From: Anaerolineales bacterium UBA7227 | GTDB lineage: Bacteria > Chloroflexota > Anaerolineae > Anaerolineales > Villigracilaceae | Length of the DNA: 19,826 bases | NCBI GenBank assembly: GCA_002473085.1 | Contig: DKTP01000050.1 | Span: 1 to 19,826 of the forward strand | Reading direction: 5' to 3' | Shown here: piece after piece, positions 1 through 7,311 of the stretch | How positions within the stretch are numbered: position 1 is the first letter of the stretch | How the letters are laid out: every line of letters starts with the position of its first letter | Notes under the pieces: model-generated | Told to the model about the DNA's origin: nothing | Seen by the model: only the letters and a program-made list of their open reading frames with translations | Database searches by the model: none | Position numbers and translations under genes: made by a program

Positions 1-1223
1 CCCTCCCCGCCACGTACACGCCCACGCCTCTCTACGCTCCCACCCCGCGCCAGCCGCAATCGGGAGACATCTTCCGCGCCGCCAGCGAAGCCTACGCCCG
101 CGGCAACTGGAGCGACTTCATCAACTTCATGCAGCAGGTCACCGCGGCCGAACCCGAAGCCGCCGACCCGTGGTATTTCATCGGCGAAGCCTACCGCTTC
201 CAGGGAAAATACACCGAGGCGCTGGACTCCTACAACCGCGCCCTCGCGCTCAACCCGGACTTCGGTCCCGCGTACCTCGGGCGGGCGCGCGTCAACCTGG
301 CGCTGGACCCCGCCTCCAAGGTGATGGACGACCTCGACGCCGCGCTCAAGCACGATCCCGGCTTCGCCGAAGCGTGGATCGTCCGCGCCGCCTACAAGAC
401 CGATCACAACGACGCCAAAGGCGCGCTGAAAGACTTGAAATCCGCCGAGGCGTTGACTCCCGATTCCCCGCTCCTGTATTACGAATACGCCCGCGCCCAC
501 TACGTCCTCGGCGAAGCGGACCGCGCCCTCGAATTCGCGCAGCGCGCCAACGAATTGGATATCACCCTGGTTCCAGTCTACCTGCTGCTCGGCGAACTCT
601 ACGCCGAGACCGGCCAGCCCGAAGAGTCCTACAAAGCCATCCAGACCTACGTTGCCTACGCCGAAGAAAACCAGACCACGCTCTACCTTCAAGGCAAACT
701 GCTCTTCCTGCAAAAAGACTACGAAGCCGCCCTCGAAAAACTGGACGCCGCCCTGAAACTGGGCAACATGAACGAAGCGCGCCTCTACCGCGGGCTCATC
801 TACATCCACCTCAACCGCCCGCCGGAGGCCGTCTACGAATTGCGGGTCGCGGCGCAGGCCATGCCCGATTCCTTCGAGGCCAGCATCGGACTGGCGCAAG
901 CCTACCTGCTGAACAAGACGCCGGGCAACTCCTACCAGACGGCCGAGAAGGCCTTTTCGCTCGCCGCCGACGACGGACAACGCGTCCAGGTCTACTACTG
1001 GCGGGCCAAAGCCCAGGACGCGCTGGGACAATACGCCGGCTCGCGCCGCGACTGGGAGGCCCTGCTGGCCCTGCCGCCGGAGGTCGTCCCCGCGGCGTGG
1101 CGGACCGAGGCGCGGGCGCGCGTCGACGCGCTCTCCACCCCCACCCGTACGCCGACGGTCACGCTTACCCCCCGGCCGGGGACGAAGACGCCTACGCCCA
1201 AACCCGCGACGCCGACGCCGTAA
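1..1223 (+). CDS. TPR-repeat protein, 5' end cut by window
   Basis: The reading frame is open to the first base of the window, so the N-terminus is missing and the first ATG (129) is probably internal. The visible part opens with a Thr/Pro-rich linker (YTPTPLYAPTPR, about positions 15-50). It continues with roughly eight helix-turn-helix TPR-like units, for example WYFIGEAYRFQGKYTEALDS and RLYRGLIYIHLNRPPEAVYE. It ends in a second Thr/Pro-rich tail (TPTPKPATPTP) just before the TAA at 1221. TPR units are protein-protein scaffolds, so no enzymatic role can be assigned. The two Thr/Pro-rich spacers suggest an extracytoplasmic or envelope location, with any signal or membrane anchor lying upstream of the window. 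The TPR call is firm from the repeated A/G-Y-A spacing; the cellular role is unknown. Confidence 0.85.
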   Translation, partial: LPATYTPTPLYAPTPRQPQSGDIFRAASEAYARGNWSDFINFMQQVTAAEPEAADPWYFIGEAYRFQGKYTEALDSYNRALALNPDFGPAYLGRARVNLALDPASKVMDDLDAALKHDPGFAEAWIVRAAYKTDHNDAKGALKDLKSAEALTPDSPLLYYEYARAHYVLGEADRALEFAQRANELDITLVPVYLLLGELYAETGQPEESYKAIQTYVAYAEENQTTLYLQGKLLFLQKDYEAALEKLDAALKLGNMNEARLYRGLIYIHLNRPPEAVYELRVAAQAMPDSFEASIGLAQAYLLNKTPGNSYQTAEKAFSLAADDGQRVQVYYWRAKAQDALGQYAGSRRDWEALLALPPEVVPAAWRTEARARVDALSTPTRTPTVTLTPRPGTKTPTPKPATPTP

Positions 1224-1290
1224 CGCAGCAGCAGGACGAACGGCGCGGCCGCGCAAAAGGCGGAGCAGACGAACGCGGCGCGCAATACGC

Positions 1291-1296
1291 TATAAT
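1291..1296 (+). promoter_or_regulatory. -10 box TATAAT for the lipid kinase gene
   Basis: A perfect TATAAT ends 6 nt before the ATG at 1303. With the usual 6-8 nt from -10 box to transcription start, transcription would begin at or next to the start codon. The bases between (CTTCCC) hold no Shine-Dalgarno sequence. No good -35 box is seen. Confidence 0.55.
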
Positions 1297-1302
1297 CTTC
1301 CC

Positions 1303-2241
1303 ATGCAACGCGCCCTCCTCCTCTACAATCCCACGGCGGGCCGATTTTCCGTCGAACCGTTCTTAAAATCCGCGATCAGGACCCTTGCCGATTCCGACTG
1401 GAAGGTCGAAGCGCTCGCCACCCAAAGCGGGGAGCACGCTACCTCGGCGGCGCGGCAGGCCGCGCTGGAGAAGTTCGACGCGGTCTTCGCCTCGGGCGGC
1501 GACGGCACCATCGGCCAGGCCGCCGCGGGGCTGGTCGGCGCCGAAACCGCGCTCGGCATCCTCCCCAGCGGCACAGCCAACGTCCTCGCCCTCGAATTCG
1601 GCCTGCCGGTCTTTTCGTGGACGCGCTGGTGGGCGCTCAAAGAAAACGCGCGCACGCTGGCGAACGCGCCCGTCCACGCGGTGGACGTGGGCATCTGCAA
1701 CGGACAGCCCTTCCTGCTCTGGGCCGGCATGGGACTCGACGCCATGACCATCCACGCCATCGAGCCGCGCATCCGCGTGGAAAAATTCTTCTCCTTCCCC
1801 GAATACTTCGTCACCACCGTCCGCAACGCCAGCCAGTGGAGCGGCGTGCGCCTGCGCCTGTGGGCCGACAACGTGGAAGTGGAAGGCAACTTCATGGTGG
1901 CCGTCGCCAACAACATCCGCCGCTACATGGGCGGATACGCCGTCCTCTCGCCCGAAGCATATATGGACGACGGCGAATTCGACCTGTGGCTGCTCAGCGG
2001 CAACAACCTCGGCGACGCGCTCATGCGCGCCTACGAGCTCTGGCGCGGCCGCCATCTCCACTCCGACACGGCGCGCCGCATCCCGTTCCACACTCTGCGC
2101 GTCGTCGCCGAAACGCCCTTCCTCGTCCAGACCGACGGCGAGCCGCGTCCCGAAACGCGCGATGCCCTCATCACCATCCAACCGCGCGCCCTGCGGATGC
2201 TCGTCCCGCCCCGGGCGCTGCACCTGCTTTCCAAGATATAA
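1303..2241 (+). CDS. Diacylglycerol kinase family lipid kinase (DagK/YegS/LCB5-like)
   Basis: Predicted 312-residue cytoplasmic or membrane-peripheral kinase that phosphorylates a lipid hydroxyl (diacylglycerol or a related lipid) using ATP. The diagnostic DAG-kinase catalytic-domain motifs are present: NPTAGR at residues 9-14, the nucleotide-binding SGGDGT loop around 64-69, and LPSGTANV at 87-94, which corresponds to the family's P-x-GT-x-N motif. A C-terminal beta-rich domain follows with VQTDGEP near residue 277, typical of this family. Length fits the family (about 290-320). The start is the ATG at 1303. It has no ribosome binding site but sits 6 nt after a TATAAT box, suggesting leaderless translation. 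The exact lipid substrate cannot be read from sequence; YegS-like and DgkB-like roles are both possible. Confidence 0.9.
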   Translation: MQRALLLYNPTAGRFSVEPFLKSAIRTLADSDWKVEALATQSGEHATSAARQAALEKFDAVFASGGDGTIGQAAAGLVGAETALGILPSGTANVLALEFGLPVFSWTRWWALKENARTLANAPVHAVDVGICNGQPFLLWAGMGLDAMTIHAIEPRIRVEKFFSFPEYFVTTVRNASQWSGVRLRLWADNVEVEGNFMVAVANNIRRYMGGYAVLSPEAYMDDGEFDLWLLSGNNLGDALMRAYELWRGRHLHSDTARRIPFHTLRVVAETPFLVQTDGEPRPETRDALITIQPRALRMLVPPRALHLLSKI

Positions 2242-2242
2242 T
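2237..2242 (+). promoter_or_regulatory. -10 box TATAAT overlapping the upstream stop codon
   Basis: TATAAT overlaps the TAA stop of the lipid kinase gene (2239-2241) and lies 19 nt before the ATG at 2262. That would give a short leader of about 12 nt. No convincing -35 box is seen. Confidence 0.4.
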
Positions 2243-2261
2243 TTGTGGCAGCGACCCAACC

Positions 2262-2747
2262 ATGAAACGCGACCTCCGCCAACTTTTCACTTTACCTGTT
2301 CTCCTCGGCGCGACGGGACTCGCCGGACTGCTGACCGTCCTCACGATGACCTGGTTCGGATTCTCCGCCCCGCCTCCCTCTGACCCCGGGCTGGCCCCCG
2401 CCTACCTGACTTTGATCCCCGCCCCGACCTCCACGCCGCGCGCCGCGCCCACGCCGACTCCCGATCTTCTGCTGGCCGGCACGCCGACCCTCCCCGCGGA
2501 CGCCATCGTCGTGGGCGGCTACGTCCAGATCACCGGCACCGGCGGGGACGGTCTGCGCCTGCGTTCCGCGCCCGGGCTGGCGAGTGAACAGCTCTTCCTC
2601 GGCGAGGAGGCGGAGGTCTTCCAGGTGAAGGACGGCCCCAAGGAAGCCAACGGCTACATCTGGTGGTACATCGTCGCGCCGTACGACCAAAACCGCGCGG
2701 GATGGGCCGCCGCGAATTTCCTGTCGGTGGTCCCGCCGCCGCCATGA
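2262..2747 (+). CDS. Membrane-anchored SH3-like domain protein
   Basis: Predicted 161-residue protein. One N-terminal hydrophobic segment (about residues 8-34) would act as an uncleaved signal anchor. A Pro/Thr-rich spacer follows (about 35-75, PTSTPRAAPTPTP), then a small beta-rich domain (about 83-155) with the bacterial SH3 signature: GLRLRSAPG, then a GEEAEVFQV strand, then WWYIVAPYD and GWAAANFL. Such domains are usually extracytoplasmic and bind cell-wall or protein ligands; the ligand here is unknown. It begins 20 bases after the lipid kinase gene and has a possible promoter of its own. Start chosen at MKRDLRQ, where the signal-anchor reading begins. Upstream in the same frame there is only lipid-kinase sequence read out of frame. 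Confidence 0.75.
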   Translation: MKRDLRQLFTLPVLLGATGLAGLLTVLTMTWFGFSAPPPSDPGLAPAYLTLIPAPTSTPRAAPTPTPDLLLAGTPTLPADAIVVGGYVQITGTGGDGLRLRSAPGLASEQLFLGEEAEVFQVKDGPKEANGYIWWYIVAPYDQNRAGWAAANFLSVVPPPP

Positions 2748-2769
2748 TTTTGTGGACAAAGAGGAACCA

Positions 2770-3111
2770 ATGACTGAAAAACCCACCGGCGTCACCGCCA
2801 ACAAAACCCAACGCGAAGTGACCATCACCTGGTCCGACGGACACGTCAGCGTGTACCCGTTCGGGCTGCTGCGCGCGGCCTGTCCGTGCGCGTCCTGCCG
2901 CGGCGGACACGAAAACATGAAGGCCGAACCCGACGCCTCGGTCTTCGAGGCCGACCTGGCCGAATCTCCCGCGACGCGGCTGGTCAACGTCCGCGCCGTC
3001 GGCTCGTACGCCCTCTCCTTCGTCTGGGACGACGGGCACGATTACGGCATTTACAGCTGGCATTATCTGCGCGCGCTGTGCCCGTGCGAGCAGCATCACG
3101 GCAAAGCGTAA
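2770..3111 (+). CDS. DUF971 (GBBH-like N-terminal domain) protein
   Basis: Predicted 113-residue soluble protein made of a single DUF971 domain, the fold found at the N-terminus of gamma-butyrobetaine hydroxylase and fused to some Mrp/ApbC-type Fe-S carriers. Visible signature: ITWSDGHVSVYPF, then CPCASC at residues 38-43, then WDDGHDYGIYSWHYLR and a final CPCEQHH. The C38/C40/C43 trio with a later histidine matches the zinc site of the GBBH N-terminal domain (family knowledge). The standalone version has no settled function; a role in metal or Fe-S handling is only suggested by fusions in other organisms. The ATG at 2770 is preferred over the GTG at 2752 because GAGG lies at 2761-2764, five bases before it. 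Confidence 0.8.
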   Translation: MTEKPTGVTANKTQREVTITWSDGHVSVYPFGLLRAACPCASCRGGHENMKAEPDASVFEADLAESPATRLVNVRAVGSYALSFVWDDGHDYGIYSWHYLRALCPCEQHHGKA

Positions 3112-3148
3112 ACAAAGAACCCCGTCCAACTTCGGAAGGACATCTGCC

Positions 3149-4540
3149 ATGGCAAAAACCCACACCCGCTACGTCTGCCAGCAATGCGGACGCGTCTCCG
3201 CCACGTATATGGGGAAATGCCCGCAGTGCGGGAACTTCAACTCGATGATCGAGGAAGTCGTCCACGAGGAGCCAGCCGCGAAGAAGAGCGCCGTGCGCGG
3301 GTTGACGGGACGCTCGTCGCCGCGCCCCATCTCGGAGGTCAGCGGCGACGCGGAGGATCGGATCCCGCTCCCCATCGGCGAGTTCGCGCGCGTCCTGGGC
3401 GGGGGAATCGTCCCCGGCTCGATCATCCTCGTGGGCGGAGACCCGGGCATCGGCAAGTCCACGCTGATGCTGCAAATGGCGATGGAGATGGGGAAGAGTC
3501 AGCGGGTGTTGTACGCCTCGGGCGAGGAGTCGGAGCGGCAGATCAAGATGCGCGGCGCCCGCTTGACGGGATCCCGCGCGGGGTCCATGCCGGAGGCGTT
3601 GTTCCTCGTCACCGAGACGAATCTCGAAGTCATCCTGAATCACGTGCGCGAGGTCAAGCCCGACCTGTTGATCGTCGACTCGATCCAGACTACGTATCTC
3701 TCGGCGTTGGATTCGAGCGCGGGATCGGTCTCGCAGGTGCGCGAGTGCGCGTCGCAGTTGCGCGAACTGGCGAAGTCTTCGGGCATCACGGTGTTCGTCG
3801 TCGGTCACGTGACGAAGGAGGGAAACATCGCCGGGCCGCGCGTGCTGGAACACATTGTGGACACGGTGCTGTATCTCGAAGGCGACCGTTTTCAGGCGTA
3901 CCGCCTGCTGCGCTCGGTGAAGAACCGCTTCGGCGCGACCTCGGAGGTGGGCGTGTTCGAGATGCGCGAGGGCGGACTCATTGAAGTGACCAATCCGAGC
4001 GAGGCGTTCCTCGCGGAGCGGATGGTGAACGCGGCGGGGTCGGCCATCGCGGTGACGATGGAGGGGACGCGCCCGATCCTCGTCGAAATTCAGGGGCTGA
4101 CTTCGCTGACCCAATTCGGCAACGCGCGCCGCACGCCCAACGGCGTGGACTTCAACCGCCTGCTGCTCATCGCCGCGGTGCTCACGCGCCGCGTGGGACT
4201 CAAACTCGGCGAGCAGGATATTTTCGTCAACGTGGTCGGCGGCATCCAGATCGAGGAGCCGGCCGCGGACCTGGCCGTGGCGGCGGCCATCGCGTCTTCG
4301 TGGCGCGACGCGCCCGTCCGCGCGGACGCGGTGTTGATCGGCGAGATCGGTCTGGCGGGCGAGCTGCGCATGCCGGGACAAATGATCCCGCGCCTGCGCG
4401 AGGCGCAGAAACTCGGCTTCAAGACGGCCATCGTCCCGAAGGCGATTCGCAAGAGCGAGGCCTATCCGAAGGGAATCGAGGTGGTGGAAGTGCGTTCGGT
4501 GGAGCAGGCGTTGCAGGCGGCGTTGAAAGCGGACAAGTAG
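3149..4540 (+). CDS. radA: DNA repair protein RadA (Sms)
   Basis: 463 residues, the normal length for bacterial RadA, an ATPase that helps branch migration and processing of recombination intermediates. Visible in order: an N-terminal zinc finger with C10, C13, C24 and C27; a RecA-like ATPase core with Walker A GDPGIGKST at 97-105 and Walker B LLIVD around 173-177; the RadA-specific KNRFG motif at 258-262; and a C-terminal Lon-protease-like domain (about 290-455) that is structural in this family. GGAAGG lies 9 bases before the ATG. It starts 37 bases after the DUF971 gene and could be co-transcribed with it. No key residue appears to be missing. Confidence 0.97.
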   Translation: MAKTHTRYVCQQCGRVSATYMGKCPQCGNFNSMIEEVVHEEPAAKKSAVRGLTGRSSPRPISEVSGDAEDRIPLPIGEFARVLGGGIVPGSIILVGGDPGIGKSTLMLQMAMEMGKSQRVLYASGEESERQIKMRGARLTGSRAGSMPEALFLVTETNLEVILNHVREVKPDLLIVDSIQTTYLSALDSSAGSVSQVRECASQLRELAKSSGITVFVVGHVTKEGNIAGPRVLEHIVDTVLYLEGDRFQAYRLLRSVKNRFGATSEVGVFEMREGGLIEVTNPSEAFLAERMVNAAGSAIAVTMEGTRPILVEIQGLTSLTQFGNARRTPNGVDFNRLLLIAAVLTRRVGLKLGEQDIFVNVVGGIQIEEPAADLAVAAAIASSWRDAPVRADAVLIGEIGLAGELRMPGQMIPRLREAQKLGFKTAIVPKAIRKSEAYPKGIEVVEVRSVEQALQAALKADK

Positions 4541-4553
4541 ACAGGTTTTCGCC

Positions 4554-4675
4554 GTCATTGCGAGGAGGAGCGGAGCGACGACGAAGCAATCTTTAATCAA
4601 GTGATGATAGGATTGCTTCGTCGCACACTTGCCCTGGCGTGCAAGTGCCAGGGAAGAACGCTCCTCGCAATGATG
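4554..4675. repeat. Interspersed inverted-repeat element (MITE-like)
   Basis: The outer arms share CATTGCGAGGAG (from 4556; its complement near 4661-4672) and the inner arms share CGACGAAGCAATC (4579-4591; its complement from 4611). The whole could fold into one long hairpin. The right arm carries an extra nested palindrome at 4626-4653: CACTTG pairs with CAAGTG, while the overlapping CCCTGGC pairs with GCCAGGG, so the two small stems exclude each other. I recognise this GTCATTGCGAGGAGC...GACGAAGCAATC type as a repeat seen between genes in many bacterial genomes (from memory, not searched). It lies directly between radA and the AT-rich lipoprotein gene and carries no coding capacity of its own. 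Confidence 0.8.
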
Positions 4676-4698
4676 ATTTCCTTTGAGTTGGAGGAAAA

Positions 4699-5610
4699 AT
4701 GAAAAGTCTCAGTTGGTTATTGGTTTTCATGCTGGTCGCCTGCGGACCCGCAGTGGCGGTAACTTCGACATTCTCCACAGTCTCATCCTACACACCAGAA
4801 GCAACCGCCACGATTATTTCTGCACCCCTTATGTCAACGCATAATGTTACATTTATGCCTACATCAATTCCTCCTACAGCCACTTTGTTACCGCCATTTA
4901 CCCCACTTCCCAAATTATCAAAAGATGATTCTTTGGCCAGAACACTTGATTTACTAAACGCTAACAGTAGTTGCGCGTTGCCGTGTTGGTGGAATATAGT
5001 TCCAGGCAAAACGAACATGCGTGTCGCCATGAATGAATTACTGTCTTTTGCATCAAAGGATACTATTGGCAGCGGCAACGGAGTAGTGGTTGGAGAATTT
5101 CTTTATCTAGTTCCAAAGTCTATATCATCCATAGGATTTATTGATGTGACATTAACTAGTAGGAGCGATACCGTAGATCAGATTGATGTGGCACACCTTA
5201 ATTCTTGGAAATACCAACTTCCCAGCTTGTTGCAAACATATGGGATGCCAACCTCCGTTTGGCTTCGAACCTACAAATCTGATTATCGTATGCCGCAAAA
5301 CACTGTTCCGTTTTTAGTTGCCTTGTTTTATCAAGAAAAAGGTATTCTTGCCATGTTCGGCGAAACGAACGGGCAAGTGTTGGGCGCTACAATTCGCGGA
5401 TGTATCGTTGGCGCTGCGGGTTTAACTCTGTGGTCTCCTGCTCAAAACCTGAATTTTGACGACGTTTCAACATGGAAGGATTATTATGATCCATACATGA
5501 CCCTTGAAGATGCGTCAGAAATTGATGTTGAAACTTTCTATGAGCGTTACAAAAGCGGAGACACATTGCCCTGTATTGACACGCCTGCCGAACTTTGGCC
5601 TGATCAATAA
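4699..5610 (+). CDS. Putative lipoprotein with CALPCWW motif, AT-rich
   Basis: Predicted 303-residue secreted lipoprotein of unknown function. The signal peptide is short and ends in the lipobox LVAC (Cys15). Residues 16-75 are a Ser/Thr/Pro-rich linker. The folded part starts near residue 78 and contains SCALPCWWNIVPGKT (C92, C96), a motif I recall from uncharacterised Anaerolineae lipoproteins; two more Cys (in GCIVGA and PCID) may pair with it. The start is firm: GGAGG at 4690-4694, 4 bases before the ATG. Base composition differs sharply from its neighbours. It uses many A/T-ending codons, while adjacent genes strongly prefer C or G. Together with the inverted-repeat element immediately upstream, this suggests recent acquisition. 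No enzyme motif is recognised. Confidence 0.75.
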   Translation: MKSLSWLLVFMLVACGPAVAVTSTFSTVSSYTPEATATIISAPLMSTHNVTFMPTSIPPTATLLPPFTPLPKLSKDDSLARTLDLLNANSSCALPCWWNIVPGKTNMRVAMNELLSFASKDTIGSGNGVVVGEFLYLVPKSISSIGFIDVTLTSRSDTVDQIDVAHLNSWKYQLPSLLQTYGMPTSVWLRTYKSDYRMPQNTVPFLVALFYQEKGILAMFGETNGQVLGATIRGCIVGAAGLTLWSPAQNLNFDDVSTWKDYYDPYMTLEDASEIDVETFYERYKSGDTLPCIDTPAELWPDQ

Positions 5611-5711
5611 GAAAAAGGTGATGATCTACAATCCTGATACAAGCAATTTGTATTTAACGTTTAAAAATTAGCATTAACAACCTGTGCAACTTGTGTGTCT
5701 TTCTTCCGTAT

Positions 5712-5739
5712 AACTCCTCAGGACTATTTCCGAGGAGTT
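5712..5739 (+). promoter_or_regulatory. Inverted repeat masking the toastrack gene's ribosome binding site
   Basis: AACTCCTC (5712-5719) is the exact complement of GAGGAGTT (5732-5739), with a 12-nt loop. The right arm contains the Shine-Dalgarno sequence GAGGAG, 6 bases before the ATG at 5744. In a transcript starting upstream, the hairpin would hide the ribosome binding site. A weak TATAAC (5709-5714) overlaps the left arm, so the site could instead act at the DNA level. Confidence 0.4.
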
Positions 5740-5743
5740 TCCC

Positions 5744-6589
5744 ATGAACAAGAAAATCATCCCTATTCTGCTGGCGGTCTTCCTCGTCACCACCGCCTGC
5801 GGATTTACCATTCCCCGCCGCGCTGCGCCCGAACCCGAAACGACGGACAAGATCAGCGTGCCGGTCCCGTCTTCGGGAAAGGCGCGGCTGACGCTGGCGT
5901 TCGGCGCGGGCGAGATGAACCTGTCCGCAGGCGCGGCCGACTCGCTCGTCGAGGGCGAGGCCACGTACAATTACAGCAAGATCAAACCCGTCGTCAAGAC
6001 CGACGGCGACAGCGTCCGCATCCAATCGGGCGACGGTTCCTTCAACGCCTTCCCAGGCGTCAACAACCTCGTCAACCGCTGGGATTTGAAACTCGGCGCC
6101 GCACCCACCGACCTGACCATTGAGGCGGGCGCGTACACGGGCAACTTCGAACTCGGCGGCCTCGCGTTGACCGGGCTGACCGTCAAGGACGGCGCGTCCA
6201 CCGTGGACCTGAACTTCGGCGCGCCGAACAAGGCCGAGATGTCCATCCTGCGCTACGAGACCGGCGCGTCCACCGTCAAGATGACCGGGCTGGGCAACGC
6301 CAACTTCAATACGCTCATCTTCTCAGGCGGCGCGGGCGACTACACCCTCGACTTTTCGGGCGACATGCAGCGCCCGGCCACCGCCACGATCGAGGCCGGA
6401 CTCTGCAACGTGATCCTAGTCATTCCCGAGGGCGTCCACGCGGCGGTGACGGTGGAGAGCGGCGCGGCCAACGTGAACGCCGGGACCGGCTGGTCGCAGA
6501 GCGGAAAAGTCTACACCCAGGAGGGCGAAGGCTCCACCCTGACCGTCATCGTCAACATTGGCGCAGGCAACCTGACGCTGACCAAATAG
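5744..6589 (+). CDS. Toastrack-family lipoprotein
   Basis: Predicted 281-residue lipoprotein. The N-terminus MNKKIIPILLAVFLVTTAC is a signal peptide with Cys19 as the lipidated residue; Thr at -3 makes the lipobox slightly atypical. The rest is a repetitive right-handed beta solenoid-like sequence of short strands with recurring GA and GG turns (LTLAFGAGEMNLSAGA, FSGGAGDYTLDFSGD, VESGAANVNAGTGW, NIGAGNLTLTK). This pattern matches the toastrack/DUF2154 family, found in envelope-stress proteins such as the LiaF C-terminus. The molecular function of the standalone lipoproteins is unknown. It is a single-gene unit: a spacer of about 130 bp separates it from the preceding gene, and a strong terminator follows. 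Confidence 0.8.
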   Translation: MNKKIIPILLAVFLVTTACGFTIPRRAAPEPETTDKISVPVPSSGKARLTLAFGAGEMNLSAGAADSLVEGEATYNYSKIKPVVKTDGDSVRIQSGDGSFNAFPGVNNLVNRWDLKLGAAPTDLTIEAGAYTGNFELGGLALTGLTVKDGASTVDLNFGAPNKAEMSILRYETGASTVKMTGLGNANFNTLIFSGGAGDYTLDFSGDMQRPATATIEAGLCNVILVIPEGVHAAVTVESGAANVNAGTGWSQSGKVYTQEGEGSTLTVIVNIGAGNLTLTK

Positions 6590-6610
6590 CCAATCGCTTA
6601 ATTGCGGAAC

Positions 6611-6650
6611 AAAGCGGCAGTTACTCCAAAAGCGACTGCCGCTTTTCCTT
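6611..6650 (+). terminator. Intrinsic terminator after the toastrack gene
   Basis: A perfect 11-bp stem: AAAGCGGCAGT (6611-6621) pairs with ACTGCCGCTTT (6635-6645) across a 13-nt loop. A T-rich run (TTTTCCTTTC) follows. Confidence 0.85.
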
Positions 6651-6727
6651 TCATATCGGAGTAAAAGGTCATCTTTAGTCCGTGACCTCCATCACTTGAT
6701 TGGGCTGGATTTTCGCACTAGAATGGA

Positions 6728-6751
6728 TATAATCAGGTCAGTATTATCAGG
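6728..6751 (+). promoter_or_regulatory. Promoter -10 and candidate operator of the Rrf2 gene
   Basis: TATAAT at 6728-6733 is a good -10 box for the regulator gene. Overlapping it, ATAATCAGG (6729-6737) and ATTATCAGG (6743-6751) form a 14-bp-spaced direct repeat. ATAAT/ATTAT (6729-6733 and 6743-6747) are also inverted around position 6738. Rrf2 proteins commonly repress their own promoters through AT-rich sites at the -10 box, so an autoregulatory operator is plausible. This is inferred from position only. Confidence 0.45.
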
Positions 6752-6774
6752 ATTTTTTTGGAGAAGGTTGAACC

Positions 6775-7179
6775 ATGCAAATCACTCGTCAAGCAGACTA
6801 TGCCGTTCGCGCGGTTTTGCATCTGGCTCGCATGGGCGACAACCAGCGCGCCGCCACCAGCGCGGTGGCGAAAGAACAAAACATCCCGCCCTCTTTTCTC
6901 GCCAAGATCATCTCGCAACTGTCCATCGCCGGGCTGCTCCACACCTCGCGCGGCGCGCGCGGCGGCGTGACGCTGGCGCGCGACCCGCAGAACATCAGCC
7001 TGCTCGAGGTCATCGAGGCGATTGACGGGCCGATCCAGCTGAACGAATGTACCGGCGAGAACGGCCTGTGTTCGTTCGACGCCGAATGTCCGCTCCGCCC
7101 GATCTGGTGCGAAGCGCAGGCAGACCTGGTCAACCGCCTGAAAGGGACCAACTTTGCGCAGTTGATGGCGCAAGCATGA
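6775..7179 (+). CDS. Rrf2-family transcriptional regulator, Fe-S type
   Basis: 134 residues, the usual length for IscR/NsrR/RirA-type regulators. The N-terminus MQITRQADYAVRAVLHLA and the winged helix-turn-helix (about residues 25-68, including SFLAKIISQL and SRGARGGVTL) are characteristic. The cysteines C92, C99 and C105 (spacing C-x6-C-x5-C), with a further C112, lie where IscR and NsrR hold their [2Fe-2S] or [4Fe-4S] cluster, so it probably senses Fe-S status, oxidants or nitric oxide. The three-Cys spacing is slightly longer than the IscR type. GGAGAAGG lies 7 bases before the ATG. No isc/suf gene is adjacent, so its targets cannot be named from this window. Confidence 0.9.
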   Translation: MQITRQADYAVRAVLHLARMGDNQRAATSAVAKEQNIPPSFLAKIISQLSIAGLLHTSRGARGGVTLARDPQNISLLEVIEAIDGPIQLNECTGENGLCSFDAECPLRPIWCEAQADLVNRLKGTNFAQLMAQA

Positions 7180-7191
7180 CGTTCGCGCGTA

Positions 7192-7219
7192 TTGACGCGT
7201 TTTTCCTTTGCGGTATAAT
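7192..7219 (+). promoter_or_regulatory. Sigma-70-type promoter of tRNA-Lys
   Basis: TTGACG (7192-7197), a 16-bp spacer, then TATAAT (7214-7219). This is the clearest two-part promoter in the window. Predicted start near 7226, about 9 bases before the mature tRNA. Confidence 0.85.
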
Positions 7220-7234
7220 ACCGCCCGCGCCGCT

Positions 7235-7309
7235 GGTCCCGTAGCTCAATGGCAGAGCAAGCGCCTCTTAAGCGTTTGGTTGAGGGTTCGAGTCCCCCCG
7301 GGATCACCA
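7235..7309 (+). tRNA. tRNA-Lys (anticodon CTT)
   Basis: A full 75-nt cloverleaf with encoded CCA. The acceptor stem is GGTCCCG/CGGGATC with one G-T pair. The D arm is GCTC/GAGC with an AATGGCA loop. The anticodon arm is AGCGC/GCGTT around the loop CTCTTAA, giving anticodon CTT (reads AAG, lysine). The T arm is GAGGG/CCCCC with loop TTCGAGT, which leaves an A50-C64 mismatch. The discriminator base is A. It has its own promoter upstream and an intrinsic terminator beginning two bases after the CCA. Confidence 0.95.
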
Positions 7310-7311
7310 TC

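Noticed and set aside
2984..4600. 538-codon open frame antisense to radA
   Set aside because: RadA is certain on the other strand; the antisense product is Arg/His/Leu-rich with no motif.
4593..4778. 61-codon frame on - over the inverted repeat
   Set aside because: Made by the repeat element and the antisense of the lipoprotein signal peptide; no coding signal.
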